This document shows, in pieces, positions 33,669 through 46,238 of a stretch of DNA of 64,000 bases (the stretch's first letter is position 1; every line of letters starts with the position of its first letter). The DNA is from Polyodon spathula (lineage: Eukaryota; Chordata; Actinopteri; Acipenseriformes; Polyodontidae): assembly GCF_017654505.1 (NCBI RefSeq), contig NC_054538.1:57627684-57691683 (forward strand). Direction: 5' to 3'. Under the pieces are notes generated by a model. That model ran no database searches. It worked only from the letters and a program-made list of their open reading frames with translations, and had not been told where the DNA came from. The position numbers and the translations under genes were made by a program.

Positions 33669-34284
33669 TGTGACAAAGTGCCCTCCCCTGTGTATATTAT
33701 TTGTTATGTGTTGCGTGTGGTGTGTTTTAATGTTGGTGTATAGGCACTGGTACACGGGATATAAACGGGTCTGTGTAACACGAGTGTTTAAAATGTATAT
33801 GTGTATTTAGGCACGAGGATTGCACAGCACTTCAAGTGCAAGTAAAATGTAATATGTGAGCACGGGGAATTGCACTTTATTAATTCACTTGCTGGGATTC
33901 AAGTGAATAATTAGTAATTGAATCACAGCACAACAGTATATATAGATGCATGTTTTCACATACTCGCGGTTGGGTGTTCGGTGAGTGGAGAACGGGATAG
34001 GAGACGGAGGTCAAAGTAATCATAGGACTAATAATAGTAGTAGTAGTAGTAGTAGTTAAAGTATCTGCTCACCGTGTTTGTCTGTCTAGTCCGTTTTGTT
34101 TGTCTTTTTGTTTTGGCGAAGTGTGCCGTGTCCTGTGTTTGTGTTTGTTTGTACAACCTTTTTATTTTCTATTCTGTTTATTAAATGCTGAGCGAAACAT
34201 TCGCTCAGCTCCACCAAACCACACCTCTCTGTCATTCATTCCTTTTCCTGGTTCTGACGCCGCCCACTTCGGCCGTCTCTGACA
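33669..34284 (+). mobile_element. Solo LTR of the TGTGGCAAAGTG family
   Basis: 616 bp, TGTGACAAAGTGCCCTCC...GGCCGTCTCTGACA, flanked by CTTCC and CTTCT (5-bp target duplication with one change). Contains GATATAAACGGG as a TATA-like box, an AGT microsatellite (34029-34055) and TTTATTAAATGC near the 3' end. No internal coding sequence is attached. Confidence 0.85.
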
Positions 34285-35201
34285 CTTCTCTATCAATGAC
34301 ATGGCTTCCCTATTAAAACGATCCCTGGCCTGTATTAAACACATGATCACAGAGAATACATGCAAGACACCAGTAATCCAGACCACCAAAGCCTAAATAT
34401 CAACCAAAATACCTACAAAACAAAATGCCATGTCTTACTTTTGAAAGTCAACCACAACCAATTGTGTGATGGCTCAACTGAAAGAAGAGCTTCTCCCTGA
34501 TGGATTGAACCACAGCTTCCCAATTCAGACCATCACCCCCCAATATTGCAGTCTATGAATTGACAAGAGGGACATTTAAAAGCAATAACACAAATAGAAT
34601 AAAAACTGCAAAGTGCACAAGATCTCTTATATAGTAGTCTCTGCATATAGGAACAACTCGTAAGAGCTTAGGGAACCATTTTGAGGTGAAACAGAAGTTT
34701 CCCATTCTAAATGCTCCGCCTTAAGGAACAGGAACTTCGCTTAAAAAAAAACAACACGTTTTTGGCACCGCTAGTGCTTTCGGGTTTTGTAACCTGATAA
34801 CTCATCATCATCAAATTCAAATTCAAATGGTTCATTCCATCTTTTCAAAACTGACTTGTCATCACGCAAAGTAATCTAGTGCTTCTGCTGCATTTTTTAA
34901 CGTGTGTAGGGGTGCTGTGTTACCATTGTGTTAAAATTACTGTTGGATTCAAAACAGAGCATACTAGTTTAAATAACATGCACTGGAATGTTTGACATTC
35001 TGGCTCTTGATTGGCTAAGAGACTATTACCACCATAGTATAAATTCACTTATATTAGGACCCCACCTGAAACCACGTAGATTGGATTGCTCAAAAATTTT
35101 AGGTGTTCAGAAAACAATTCTATAATCCTGTAATCTAAAAGTAATTTCATCTAATTGTTTGCAGTTCCCATGTGTAAAATAAGCCATGATAATGTAATGG
35201 G

Positions 35202-35202
<1 letters not shown>

Positions 35203-35278
<76 letters not shown>
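35203..35278. repeat. TA microsatellite
   Basis: About 37 TA units. Confidence 0.95.
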
Positions 35279-35283
<5 letters not shown>

Positions 35284-35773
35284 ACTTTAAAATACATGTG
35301 TGCTGTTCGTCTCTATTTCATGGTTTGTAATGGGTGCATCAATCAATTATGCATTAAATGTATAAGCATTGTTTTTTGTTTGTTTGTTAATTTATCAGAC
35401 ATTTGACCTCTGAATAAAATGTAACAGAAACTCATTTTAATTGATATACCCCTGCACATAAGATAGTAACAAGAATAGAATTGGGGAGTGTAAACAGGAA
35501 AATGCCTAATCATGATTGATACACATGTTGACGGAATATATAGAGTATTATTATACAATATAGGCAAATGAAAATTAGAAAATGTATGAGACTAAACTAA
35601 CAAAAAACAGCAGTCTTAAAAATCTTATTTTGTTTTATTTATACAAAAAAACCTATGTGCATCAACACTGTTGTTTCATATGGGCTTGCCTCCAGTGGAA
35701 CTGCAGAATCCCAGCTCTTTCACTCTCCTTATGGCTCTCTCAACCAGGATCCTTAGGCAAGCAATGCGTTGGG

Positions 35774-36489
35774 TTAGCTCAGTTTCATCCCTGCTGAACT
35801 GAACTTTATTGTCTTAAATGGTGGAATTATTAATTTTGCTCCAACGTCAGCCAGCATCTCAATGAGAAAGCCATTATCTGTCACACATTCATCTCCAGGT
35901 TCCAGAAGACCCAGAATACCTGAAAGTCGTGCTATTTCTTTGTCAGAGATGGATAGAGTGAATAGTTTTAAGATGAATGTGATTGCTTCACATGGGGCAA
36001 TTCCAATCAGTCCACTGACTAGTAAATAGTACAAAAGAGAATGTATGCTTTCCAGGAGGTGGCCTGCTCATGCAGTCATGCTCCATCGTGCTTGCAGTGG
36101 GTTCTGTGCTGTCGGTTTCTTGCAGGTCTTGTTTCAGCAATGGGGGTTCAACGAACATGGCCAACACCAAGTCGAACATTTGCCCTGTCAAAGAGTCATT
36201 CCCTACTTGACAATTGCTCTTCCCAATTATTCCACTTAAACCGACAGGGCACGGTCCCTTTCTTGAGACGTGTTCACCCGGTTGGCTAAGTAAATACATT
36301 GGAGGGGTGGAAGTGCAGAGTGCAGACATATGTGCTTCCTTGTCTTATTTGAAAATCTGCACACTCATCTCTTTTAATTGCCTGCACCCACTTGTTCCGC
36401 TGCTCAAGGTCATGGAATCCAAAATATGGCTGCTTCTGTCTAGTGTTTGAACACTGCGGTACACTGCTTTTACTTTTTGTTTCCACCAT
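35774..36489 (-). mobile_element. THAP plus DDE-type DNA transposon relic
   Basis: Minus strand. 36489-36286 reads a THAP zinc-finger domain: SSVPQCSNTRQKQPYFGFHD, NKWVQAIKRDE, GSTYVCTLHF. The family uses C-x(2-4)-C ... C-x2-H; here the first cysteine position is Ser while QC and C-x2-H remain. 36034-35774 reads a DDE_4-type nuclease segment: GIAPCEAITFILKLFTLSIS DKEIARLSG, then LEPGDECVTDNGFLIEML with the D-x-GF signature, then AKLIIPPFK. Elements with both domains are known among Harbinger/ISL2EU-type transposons. It is truncated and frame-broken. Confidence 0.8.
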
Positions 36490-36700
36490 TTCGAGTCACA
36501 TATACACAGACAGTGGAAGTAAAGATACCCTGCAACTCTGTTTTTATGAACCCAGAAACGTGAAAAGGATCAATTGTAATGTATGTGATGTATAATGCTT
36601 TGAACCTGTTTTATTGTATTCCACCTTTTGACTTTCTGTAAAATAAAGGAGCGGCTTTCCGCATCTATTGTACCATTATACTTGAGTTCTGGTGCATATT

Positions 36701-36941
36701 CAGTGTGGTCCAGTGGTTAAAGTCCAGGGCTTGTAACCAGAAGGTCACTAGTTCAAATTCCACCTCTGCCACTGACTGACTCACTGTGTGACCCTGAGCA
36801 AGTCACTTAACCTCCTTGTGATCCATCCTTCGGATGAGATGTTAAATCAATGTCATTTTGTAAGTGACTCTGCATATAATGCACAGTTCCTACCTCTGTA
36901 AAGAGCTTTGTGATGGTGGTCCACTATGAAAAAATATTATT
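36701..36941 (+). mobile_element. tRNA-derived CORE-type SINE
   Basis: Pol III A box TGGTCCAGTGG (36706-36716) and B box GTTCAAATTC (36751-36760) in a tRNA-like head, then the core TGTGTGACCCTGAGCAAGTC ACTTAACCTCC, then a LINE-like tail AAAGAGCTTTGTGATGGTGG. Same family as 8030-8294. Confidence 0.85.
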
Positions 36942-36949
36942 TCTGGGGG

Positions 36950-38070
36950 CGTAACTCCCCAGTGGTGTAGTCATTAAATTCAATTCCGGCCCAGCTTGGA
37001 AGCCACCCACGGTAACAACACTTTCGTTTCACGTGGGGCCCAAGCACTACAACTATATAAAGCAAAAAACAAGACTCACCCTGTCCATTTTTTCTCCCAT
37101 AGCCTCATCACCACGTTTACAACAGATTCCCCGTTTCTGGGCAGTCAGGCATAGCCTGTTCCTTGAAGTAATGTAATGTGCTCCAGCAAACTGAATGTGT
37201 ACATGTACATCAAAGTGAATACAAATAAGCCTCAAGACTGTGTTAATGAGAGTCTGCTTTATAGACTCTTACAGAGTTATAATATTGAAAATATTCACAA
37301 TCAGAAAATTAACCCCTTATTTTTGAGTGGCATGGTTACAGTGCTAACAAGGTTTCATTTAGTTTTTTTCCTTGGTTGACTAGCTATCTCTGGTTAGTCA
37401 TTCCTTCAGCAATTCAAAAGAAATCCTGATATGTACCATAATCCTAAACAAATGATCCATTAGGAAATACAGCCAAGTACTTAGAGCAAAGTGCTTTAAG
37501 AGGGATTCAAAGCCTGCCTTAGCTGTTAACTCACTGTCAGACCTTGAGGGCCAATTACTTAACCTGCTTTTGTTCAAAACTGACTAAGTGGGTTTGCTCA
37601 CTGTACTGGTTAACTTGCAAATGAAATAGCTCCTCCTTTGATAGTATCATTAGAATGTTGCTGTATGCCTAATTAAATGGTAAAGTTCATTACTTAAGTG
37701 AGCTGTCTGAGCCTAGGCATGAACCTAGTTCAGGAGATATATTCTGTAGACATTTCCTTAACTGCATGGGGCGAACTACTGTAATCCTTAAATTATTGTA
37801 ATCTTAAAGGTGCAATTCTCTTCAATACAGTTTAGAAGTATCATGTGTTGCTGTCTTGGACCTGTCACTACTGTATGTTTCATGATATACTATTAGCATT
37901 GGGAAACCTAACTGGCATGAGTTAGTTAGTTTCAGTTCATTTAAATTCTTTACATAGACATTTGCAGCATATCATGTTCTAAAGGTGACTGTGGCAGGGA
38001 TGATTGGACAATTGGAAAAAAGAAGTCCTCACTGAATTAAGTACAGGGTAAGTTTGCTAAACTTACTAAT
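36950..38070. other. Unassigned intergenic sequence
   Basis: No supported gene or repeat boundary; ordinary composition. Confidence 0.4.
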
Positions 38071-38077
38071 ACCCTCT

Positions 38078-38709
38078 TGTGGCAAAGTGCCCCGCCCCTG
38101 GGCTATTTATTTGTGTTGTATGTTACGTGTAGTGTGTTAATGTTGGTGTACAGTCATTGGTACACGGGATATAAATGGGTCTGTGTAACACAAGTGGTTT
38201 AAAATGTATATTTGTATTTAGGCACAAGGATTGCACAGCACTTCACGTGCAGGTAAAATGTAATAATATGCGAGCACAGGGAATTGCACTTTATTAATTC
38301 ACGTGCAGTTGTACCAAGACTCCAATTGAATGATTAATTAGCAATTGAGTCTCGGTACAGCTGCATAAAAGCTGCATGTTTTCACTCACTCGGGGTTGTG
38401 TGTTCAGGACAAAAGAACTGGAGAGAGATGGAGAGAAAAAGAAAGCAATTGCTATGTTGTGCTGGAGGACCAGCACGGTACTTGTTTGTTTAGTGTTCGT
38501 GCCCTGTTTGTTAGTGTCTGTTTGTTTTGTTTGTCTATTTATTTTAGCTCAAGTGCTGTGTTCTTTTTTTTTCAGCATCTTTTTTTTCTGTTTGTTCATT
38601 TATTAAATGCTGAGTGGAAGCAAGCGCTCAGCTTCACCAAAACTCCACGTCTCTGTCCTGTGTGTTATTGTTCTGGGTCTGACATTACCACTCAGCCAGC
38701 CTTGTGACA
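38078..38709 (+). mobile_element. Solo LTR with perfect CCTCT target duplication
   Basis: 632 bp, TGTGGCAAAGTGCCCCGCCC...CAGCCAGCCTTGTGACA, with the 5-bp duplication CCTCT on both sides (38073-38077 and 38710-38714). It contains GGATATAAATGGG and TTTATTAAATGC. The duplication shows both LTR ends precisely and a Ty3/gypsy-like insertion. It marks a solo LTR rather than the LTR of the pol relic that begins 300 bp downstream. Confidence 0.92.
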
Positions 38710-39007
38710 CCTCTTTTCTGAAAGTAAGGCACAGATGCAGTACTGGACAGCTACCCTACTCCTGAATTGGCCGCAGGGAGGGCGTTCTGCTCCCAGAGAG
38801 CAGTTTCGGCGGCCCCAACGTTTTGCACCGGGGTATTGTTAGTATGAAGCTGGACGACCAATCTGTCATTGCTGTGGGCGGAGCAGGCATATTGGTCAAC
38901 AGTGCCCCCAGAATGCCTCTTCTTCCTTAACTTTAAACGAGCACTCCTGGCCACTATAGGGTGAGTAGCCAGGGTTGAAGTCGAGCACAAATGCCCACCT
39001 CCCTTTT

Positions 39008-39245
39008 TGACTGTTATTGAAGCATTCCCAGGAGTGGAGGTCGATATTGAGGGCATTCAAACACCTTGTTTGTTGGATACAAGTTCTCAGGTAACTATTT
39101 TCAGCTAAACCTTTTTCAGAAGTGGCTGAAGAATCAGGGCAGACAAGATGTAGCTCAAATTGACTACCTGACTTTGCATGTGGCCAATGAACTTAAAATC
39201 CCATACGTTGGCTATGTTGTTACACATTTCAACAAAAAAAACACA
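39008..39245 (+). mobile_element. Ty3/gypsy aspartic protease relic
   Basis: Broken frames read VEVDIEGIQTPCLLDTSSQV then KWLKNQGRQDV, and ELKIPYVGYVVTHF, matching the retropepsin segment of gypsy pol (LDTGSQV and 'IPYxGYV' blocks). The active DTG is DTS here. About 700 bp of unrelated or unrecognised sequence then separates it from the RT. Confidence 0.6.
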
Positions 39246-39969
39246 CTTGTACACTCTAAAACAGGAAGTTTTATTCTATTTCTAGAACCACTTATCCACT
39301 AACTTGATAGCATGATTACAAATCACCTGGATTATCTCAGCGCAAGTGCACTTTAAAAGGTTATTCAAGTTAATTTAAACAACCTTGGTTAGAATTATAA
39401 TTATGCAGATTTCAGAATTGGAACAACTGTTGGTTTCTATTCAGTTCCTTTCTGTGTGAGTTGGTTCCAAGCAGTTTGCGACAGGGCCCATCGTGGGTCC
39501 TTGCAATCGTCCCACTTCCTGGTTAGAGTTTACGGTGCAGAGCCAAAATTTGAAAGATGCCCTCCTCTGAAATAATCAACCCACCCACTTCCGTGATTGC
39601 TCAGTTTGAATATTTGGCACAGTGATTAACTCACGCCATGTATCTCTTTATTGATAGATTTTGTCTTTGTGCCACTCCTTGGCCTTGCCCACAGCTCATG
39701 ATTGACAGTTCACTCAAATTTCCTTTGTCTTGTCAACTTGATTGATCAGTCCTCCTAGCTCAGGACTGGCTTTTGTCAGTCCAGAAGGGACCTTGATCTG
39801 ATGAAGGTCATTTGGTCGGCCCATCTGAAGAGGAATTTTTACAAAGCTGCATTTGCCCACTTTGACCAAGGGATGGGGCGGAAGAGAAAAAACATAAACT
39901 TGAAACTTTCTCAAACAAGTTTAAACAGTGTATATTACATCCAGCAAAACCTGATTTGACTGCACTCTG

Positions 39970-40545
39970 TGCTACACAACCTTGAAGAGGGCAACATGGT
40001 ACTCCACGTTGGATCTAGCAAGTGGATATTGGCAGGTGGAAGTTGATCCCCGGGATCAAAAGAAAACTGCCTTTACAACCCCGCTGAGGCTGTTTAAGTT
40101 TGAGAGGATGCCTTTTGGACTATGTAACACCCCTGCTACCTTTCAGAGGTTGATGCAGCACTACCTGGGAGATCAAGTGAGTGATTCTCCTCTGATTTAT
40201 CTGGATGACATTATTGTTTACTTGCTCGACTTCGGCACTCATCTGCAACACCCTGAGTGGGTGGAACCTCTGGAGCCATGGATTGAAATTACAACCTCGG
40301 AAGTGCCGGTTGCTCCAGAAGAAGGTGAAATACTTGGGACATGTCATCAGCACTGGTGGAGTAGCCCCCGATCCAGAAAAATTGCAAGCAGTTAAAGATT
40401 GTCCCACTCCTGCTACAGTCCGACAGGTCCGTTCATTCTTGGGTTTCGTGAGATATTATCAGCGCTTTATTCCAACTTTCTCCAAAATTGCCACTCCTTT
40501 GCATGGATTGCTGGTGGGCACACCAACACTGGATAAAAAGACCAC
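39970..40545 (+). mobile_element. Ty3/gypsy reverse transcriptase relic
   Basis: Reads YSTLDLASGYWQVEVDPRDQ, the block KFERMPFGLCNTPATFQRLM and IYLDDIIVY (the YxDD active site is intact), then after a frame change KVKYLGHVISTGGVAPDPEK and RSFLGFVRYYQRFIP. A short deletion or frameshift near 40220 breaks the protein. Confidence 0.9.
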
Positions 40546-40574
40546 TCGTGTTGCATGGACCCTGGACTTATGCC

Positions 40575-41000
40575 AATTTTGCTCAGCCTTTCTGCCTGTA
40601 CACTGATGCTAGTTTTAGTGGGCTGGGGGCTGTGCTGCCTCAAGTATGGAAATGAAAGAGTTATTGCCTACGCCAGCTGAAGCTTGCACCTTACAGAATG
40701 CAATGATCAGAACTATAGTTCTTTTAAATTGGAGCTGCTAGCACTGAAGTGGGCTGTGACTGAAAAGTTCAAGGACTACTTGTGGGGGGTACCGTTTGTA
40801 CTATTTGCAGATAACAATCCATTGGTGCATCTACAGACAGCTAACCGCGGGGCTACGGAACAACAGTGGGCAGTACAACTAGCAAATTTCCAATTTGAAT
40901 TGAAATTACACCCTGGTCCGAATGCTAATGCTGACATCCTCTCCCGGCTGCCTGAAGAGAATGGTGGATGCCATTCAATCCAGGGAGAAGCAGCCCTTAT
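40575..41000 (+). mobile_element. Ty3/gypsy RNase H relic
   Basis: Begins with LYTDAS (catalytic Asp), frameshift at about 40630-40700, then YSSFKLELLALKWAVTEKFK (catalytic Glu), VLFADNNPLVHLQTA (Asp) and NADILSRLP. It follows the RT in normal pol order. Confidence 0.85.
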
Positions 41001-41139
41001 GGTGGAAGAGGAAGGAAATGAGCAAGTATTGCTGATGAAGACATGCTGTGGATTCCATGGCAAAAGGAGGATCCCGTGTTAAGGGAGGTAGGGGCCCTTC
41101 TTGATCAAGGGCCTTTGCTTGACAATAAGGTAAAGAGAG

Positions 41140-41461
41140 CTGCTTTCCTACCCTAGAAACTGTTTCTACAGGAATGGACCTGGTTGGCAAAGCAAAATGG
41201 GGTTCTGGAGCAAGAGGGCACTGAAGCCCAAGGGGAGGAGAATCATCTCCAGATCTCTAGTGAAGAGGCAGATGGTATGGCAGAGGTTTCATCAGGCATT
41301 ACACCATGTGAGTGGAGAGAAGACTGTCACTAGCATGGATTCTTCTGGCCTAAAATGGGGGCCGATATCAAGAAATGGTCTGCTGAGTGCCCCCATTGCA
41401 ACTTGAGCAAACATGGGCCTGGAAATCAAGTGCCGATGACCCTATGAAAATTGTGGCACCC

Positions 41462-41463
<2 letters not shown>
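41140..41463 (+). mobile_element. Ty3/gypsy integrase zinc-binding part, cut at a TA tract
   Basis: Frames contain HHVSGEKT and, further on, AECPHCNLSKHGPG (H-H...C-x2-C), then PMKIVAPRD, ending exactly where the TA microsatellite starts. The catalytic core of this copy does not continue directly after the microsatellite. Confidence 0.65.

Positions 41464-41541
<78 letters not shown>
41464..41541. repeat. TA microsatellite
   Basis: About 38 TA units, separating two gypsy integrase pieces. Confidence 0.95.
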
Positions 41542-41543
<2 letters not shown>

Positions 41544-41879
41544 TAAAAAAGTGTTTTTTTTCCTTAGTGAGGACTGGGAGGTAAATTCTAAACTATATAT
41601 TATAGTCTGAATAACATTTGCATTGTTAGTTTACCTTTTCACCAAAACATACAAATCATTTGCAATCGAGTGTATTTACAAAGAGAATCAATCACAGGTG
41701 ATACCAACTCAGACAGCTGACCCCATTATAGTATATTACTGTATCATTTGGTATCCTCTTCGTAGTTCTGGAATTGGGTTCCTAGGAAAGTGAAACTCAC
41801 ATAGTAACAGTTAAAATGTCTAGGGCTCGACAAGGTAGTTGAACAAAATGTTCAAGACTGTGATGTTTGCCTGATGATG

Positions 41880-42645
41880 TGGAACTTGCCGCTGTAAGCC
41901 CCATTATATCCATGGAGGTGACCCACACGTGCATGCCAGAGAATCCATATTGATTTTGCTAAAAAGGATAAACAATATGTCTGCCTGGTGGTGGATGGTC
42001 ATTACAAATGGTTGGAAGTGATCCTGTGTGAAATATTATAATATCAAAGACAACTGAAACACTCCAGAATTTATTTGCAGCATATGGACTACCAGAACAT
42101 ATAGTTTCAGACAACAGACATCAGTTTAGTGCTGCAGAGTTTCAGCAATTCATGACAGAAAATAACATTAAACACACTGGTTCTATCCTATGATCCTGCC
42201 TAAAAAGGAGCATCCGAAAGATGTGTGGAGACGCTGAAAAAGTCGCTCAAGAAGCAGGTACTGAGTGCAGCTATCAAGTACAGAAACATCTCACTGAAAC
42301 ACTGCTAGCTATTTTTTTGTTCATGTATCTAAGCACCCCACACACAGTGACAGGCTGGACCCTCAACAAAGATTTTTCTCAAGACACAGCTACCAAATTC
42401 ACCCAGTTAAGGACCAAACTGCAAAAGCATGTACAAAAATACAAAGCTCAGCACAACAAGGGAAGAAAGGTAGTTCAGGAATTGGGAAGAGGTGATATTG
42501 TGAAGGTGTGCTTTTTCCAAGAAGAGAGGGGGAACAAGGAACTTACGTGAGCCAGAGTGGACCTTTGGTCTATCTGGTACAAATTGGAGCCAGAATATGG
42601 AGAAAGTGCAAATGGACCATTTGTTGCTGTCAAGGGGGAAAAGTC
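41880..42645 (+). mobile_element. Gypsy integrase core and C-terminal relic
   Basis: Broken frames read IHIDFAKKDKQYVCLVVDGH (first catalytic Asp in IDFA), then AAYGLPEHIVSDNRHQFSAA EFQQFM with SDN carrying the second Asp, then NNIKHTGS, and in the C-terminal part THTVTGW and QKHVQKYKAQHNKGRK. The style resembles K02A2.6-type gypsy elements and may be a different copy or family from the RT upstream. Multiple stops. Confidence 0.75.
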
Positions 42646-43036
42646 AGACAGAGATGAAGAAGATTAAAAAAACTGTTTTCTTCAAGACATTAGCCAATCA
42701 GGAGAACATGGTGCTTCAAACCTTTCCAGCTGAAAAAAAAGGGTAATGGCTGCTGTTGGGTTTGGAAGATTTCTGAGAGGAGTTTGATTCTGAGACATGT
42801 TATCCTGTAAGAGAACAAAACCCTCCAAACAGATTGGATTTCTGAAAAGTGAGTTAGGAATGAGTTCAGTTTCATGGGGCAGAATAATCCCCAGAACTTG
42901 TCACAAAAAAACATGTTTACAAAAATAAGAAAAATGTGTGCGAGAACATGTGTAAGTGGGAGGAGTGCTAAAGAATGTACTAATATCAGCTGATACAAAA
43001 AAGGGGGCTGCATGTCCAGGTGTGGTCCTGGGCAAG

Positions 43037-43713
43037 TGTTGTGATGTACAAAGTGAATGTCCAAACAGTATTTCTCCCAAAAAGATTTGTTTTATTGGTA
43101 CACAAACAAAATAAGATGTCCCTCTACCAACAATGGTATCGGAGGGTGAACGAATTGAATTGAGAGGGCTAGCAGGCCCAAACAAATAATAAAGCACTCC
43201 ATCCCTTTCCACGTTCTCCGTGCATGAATGTGTGTATGCTCAAACTCCGGGAATCATGGTGCGTGGTTGTGATGTGCAGTGAGAGGAAGTGTTTAGGGGT
43301 AAGTGCTGGCTCTGTGGCAACAGCTCCTGGATTCTCACTCTTCCTCTGTAATACACAAAACAATACGTAATAAAATAAAAAACAGTACAGGCTCTGGCTG
43401 TATGTTACGTTTCCAGCGCAAGGGGCCGTACTTACATAACAGTGTCCCCTTTGTACTACCCAACTCTTCCCTGCAATTAGCCCGGCGCCCCGTGTAACCA
43501 ATCGCTACCTGGCCTGCAGCTGATCGTATGGGAATCATTTCGTGTACGTGCAGGTATGTGCTTCCTCCGACTTCCTGTTTCCTCCCACCGTCGAGTCAAA
43601 CTGCCTGTCAGGAAGAGCACTTCCAAACTTACACAGCGCCCTTTCTTGTCGAGAGGGAGATTTACAGCTTCAATTCTTTCTCTCTTTGTCACACCAGGGC
43701 ACCGTGTGTGACA
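43037..43713 (-). mobile_element. Probable solo LTR, unrelated family
   Basis: On the minus strand it starts TGTCACACACGGTGCCC and ends TACATCACAACA, with CCAATAAAACAAATC as the likely polyadenylation site near the end. TG...CA ends, a GC-rich 5' half and a T-rich 3' half fit an LTR. The flanks GCAAG and GTAGG match at 3 of 5, so the target duplication is weak. Confidence 0.45.
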
Positions 43714-44699
43714 GTAGGACGTTTTACTTGGAGGAACATTTTACTAAAGTGTGTACTATGAAGCTAAGACAAATAAACAAACTGTTGTTGTTAACAATTG
43801 CATATGGTGTGGTGTTCATTGTATTTGATAACCTTAAAATATGACAGTATCCCATTAGGATCTTTGCGATCCTATGGTATGTCATACTCAGCACACCCAC
43901 TTACCACATGTAACAGTAATGTTTGTGCAGCAAGGTTACTTTATTTGCAGTCATTAATCCTTCATACAGAAACGAATTATTTCTGAGATTGTGTTATTGT
44001 GCTACCGTGTTGCCATGGGATGCAATATATAAACCCATCTGGATCCACAGTTGGATAAGGACGTGACTCATCAGGACTTGAAATTTAAAGTATCTATCTG
44101 TTATTCTGCACAGGAATGATGTTTCTGGCTGGCTATGATTATTAAGGGAGTTAACTAAGTACTATACATATAACTTAGAAGGGTTTGATACCTTGACACG
44201 TGAAGCTATCAGTTACTAGTTATTGTCTACCAATTACATGAAACTTCAATATATCCCATATTACTTCAATTTGGCACAGCAGCGTTTATTTTAAATTGAT
44301 CAAAATGACTGCAGCGCTTAAAAGAAGGTGGCTGTTATACAAGGGCGACCTGTATTAATAATACAACGATTTTCAAACACTACAATATTTTATTACATCA
44401 TTTAAGACATTTTAGAAGTATCGCGGTTGCTTATTTTCTGTAATATGGTAGCCTTCTCTGTGTGTAGCAGCCTGTGTGACTAATCTGCTTTGACTACAGT
44501 ACATTTATCTTTGACAGTTACCGAGAGCCTATTAGGTGGGAGTTGGAAGGTCAGGGGAGTAGTGTACCAGCGAATCAGGAGTGTGTAGGTTGTTAAGGGG
44601 TGGGACAATTCTGGTGTGGCAGTCCAAGAGTGTGACCTAGATGTTTTTCTGCACCAAAAATTACCTCAGAATATCAGCTTGATTTTCGAACTACAATAT
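43714..44699. other. Unassigned intergenic sequence
   Basis: AT-rich. No frame, repeat border or RNA gene recognised. Confidence 0.4.
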
Positions 44700-44704
44700 A
44701 TCCT

Positions 44705-45138
44705 TGTGGCAGGCTGGCGCGTGGATAGAGGCCCAGAGACAGTCTGTAGTTCAAAAAAATAATTATTTTATTATAAATACACAAAAATAAAAGGGCACAA
44801 GGGCCAAAACAAAGCAATTTAAACACAAAAAGAAAGACAAAATGCAAAACTAACAAAAATAACAATTTCCAGGCTGGGCAATGCCTTCACTGGATTTATC
44901 AAAATTCAAAAATCACACACCAAAAAACCACCAACCTGCTTCCTTAGCCCCCTCCTCCCAAATGCAAAGCAGAGGCCTCCTTTTATGTCAGGTGGTTGGG
45001 TGCTGATTGATCGTTAATTAAGTTAATCATTTAATCAACTAATCAACCCAGCCATCTGAACATAATAAACCCAGGCAGGTAGGGGAAATTAACCCCATCC
45101 CTGCCAATTTAAAAAGGGCAGAGCTTTGCTCTGCCACA
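44705..45138 (-). mobile_element. Solo LTR with perfect ATCCT target duplication
   Basis: 434 bp. On the minus strand it runs TGTGGCAGAGCAAAGCTCTG...GCCAGCCTGCCACA, with ATCCT directly on both sides (44700-44704 and 45139-45143). The minus strand carries a TATA-like CATAAAAGGAGGCC and AATAAA in TTATAATAAAATAATT near its 3' end. It differs from the TGTGGCAAAGTG family beyond the first bases. Confidence 0.9.
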
Positions 45139-46238
45139 ATCCTACACGGTTATTTTTTAATTTTCTCACTGTAACTTGCTTGTTTGTAATTTCTCTGCAA
45201 GAGAAACTGAAACTGAATCTTCTCATAGACAGTAAGCACATTATTGAGTATAGGAATTACAATTGAACTAAAAACAAAACAACAAAACCACCTATAAGAA
45301 CTTCAGAAGGGCTGCTGTTCATCTTGGATTTTCATTCAGAACTGTACTACCACAAAAATGGGCTTAACGTGTTTGTGTACATTAGGGGGCATTATGTGAA
45401 TTGTACATAGTCAGTGTTGCACGTTTATTTGTTTAATGTGTGTGTAGTTTTTTTTAGTAGGGGTAGAAAAAAGTACCTTAATGTTTCTTTATTGATAGGA
45501 GCGTTTATTTGAGGGTGGCCTCTATTAGAAAGCTGATATATGACTGCGGCATCAATATATATATATATATTGTACTGTCACAAAGACAGCTGCAGTGGGT
45601 GACGTCAGACCAGAAACCAGGAACCAGGAAATAAACAACAGAGTAGTGGAGTTTGGTGAAGCTGAGCGATTGGTACCGCTCAGCATTTAATAATTAAACA
45701 AGCAGAAAATAAAAGGTTGCAAGACAAACAAAACACAGGACACGGGACTCGTAGCCAAAACAAAAAGACAAACAAAAAACGGACTATACAGACAAAACAC
45801 GGTGAGTTTCTATTATTATATCTATTACAATTACCTCCGTCTTCAATCCCGTTCTCCACTCACCGAACACACAACCCCGAGTGAGTGAAAACATGTTGCT
45901 TTTATGCAGATGTACCGAGACTCGATTGCTAATCAATCATTCAATTGGAGGCACGTGAATTAATAAAGTGCAATTCCCCGTGGTCACATATTATTACATT
46001 TTACTTGCATGTGAAGTGCTGTGCAATCCTTGTGTCTAAATACAAATATACATTTTAAACACTTGTGTTACACAGACCTGTTTATATCCCGTGTACCAAT
46101 GACTATACATCAACATTAACACACAACATACAACACAAAATACACACAGGGGCGGGCACTTTGCCACATATACCCCCCTTGTGCAAAGCACACATGGCCT
46201 CTATGGCCACCTCCCCCCTTAAAATCCCAAAGTCTAGC

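Noticed and set aside
38751..39056. 101-residue minus-strand frame
   Set aside because: Antisense to gypsy protease-related sequence on the plus strand.
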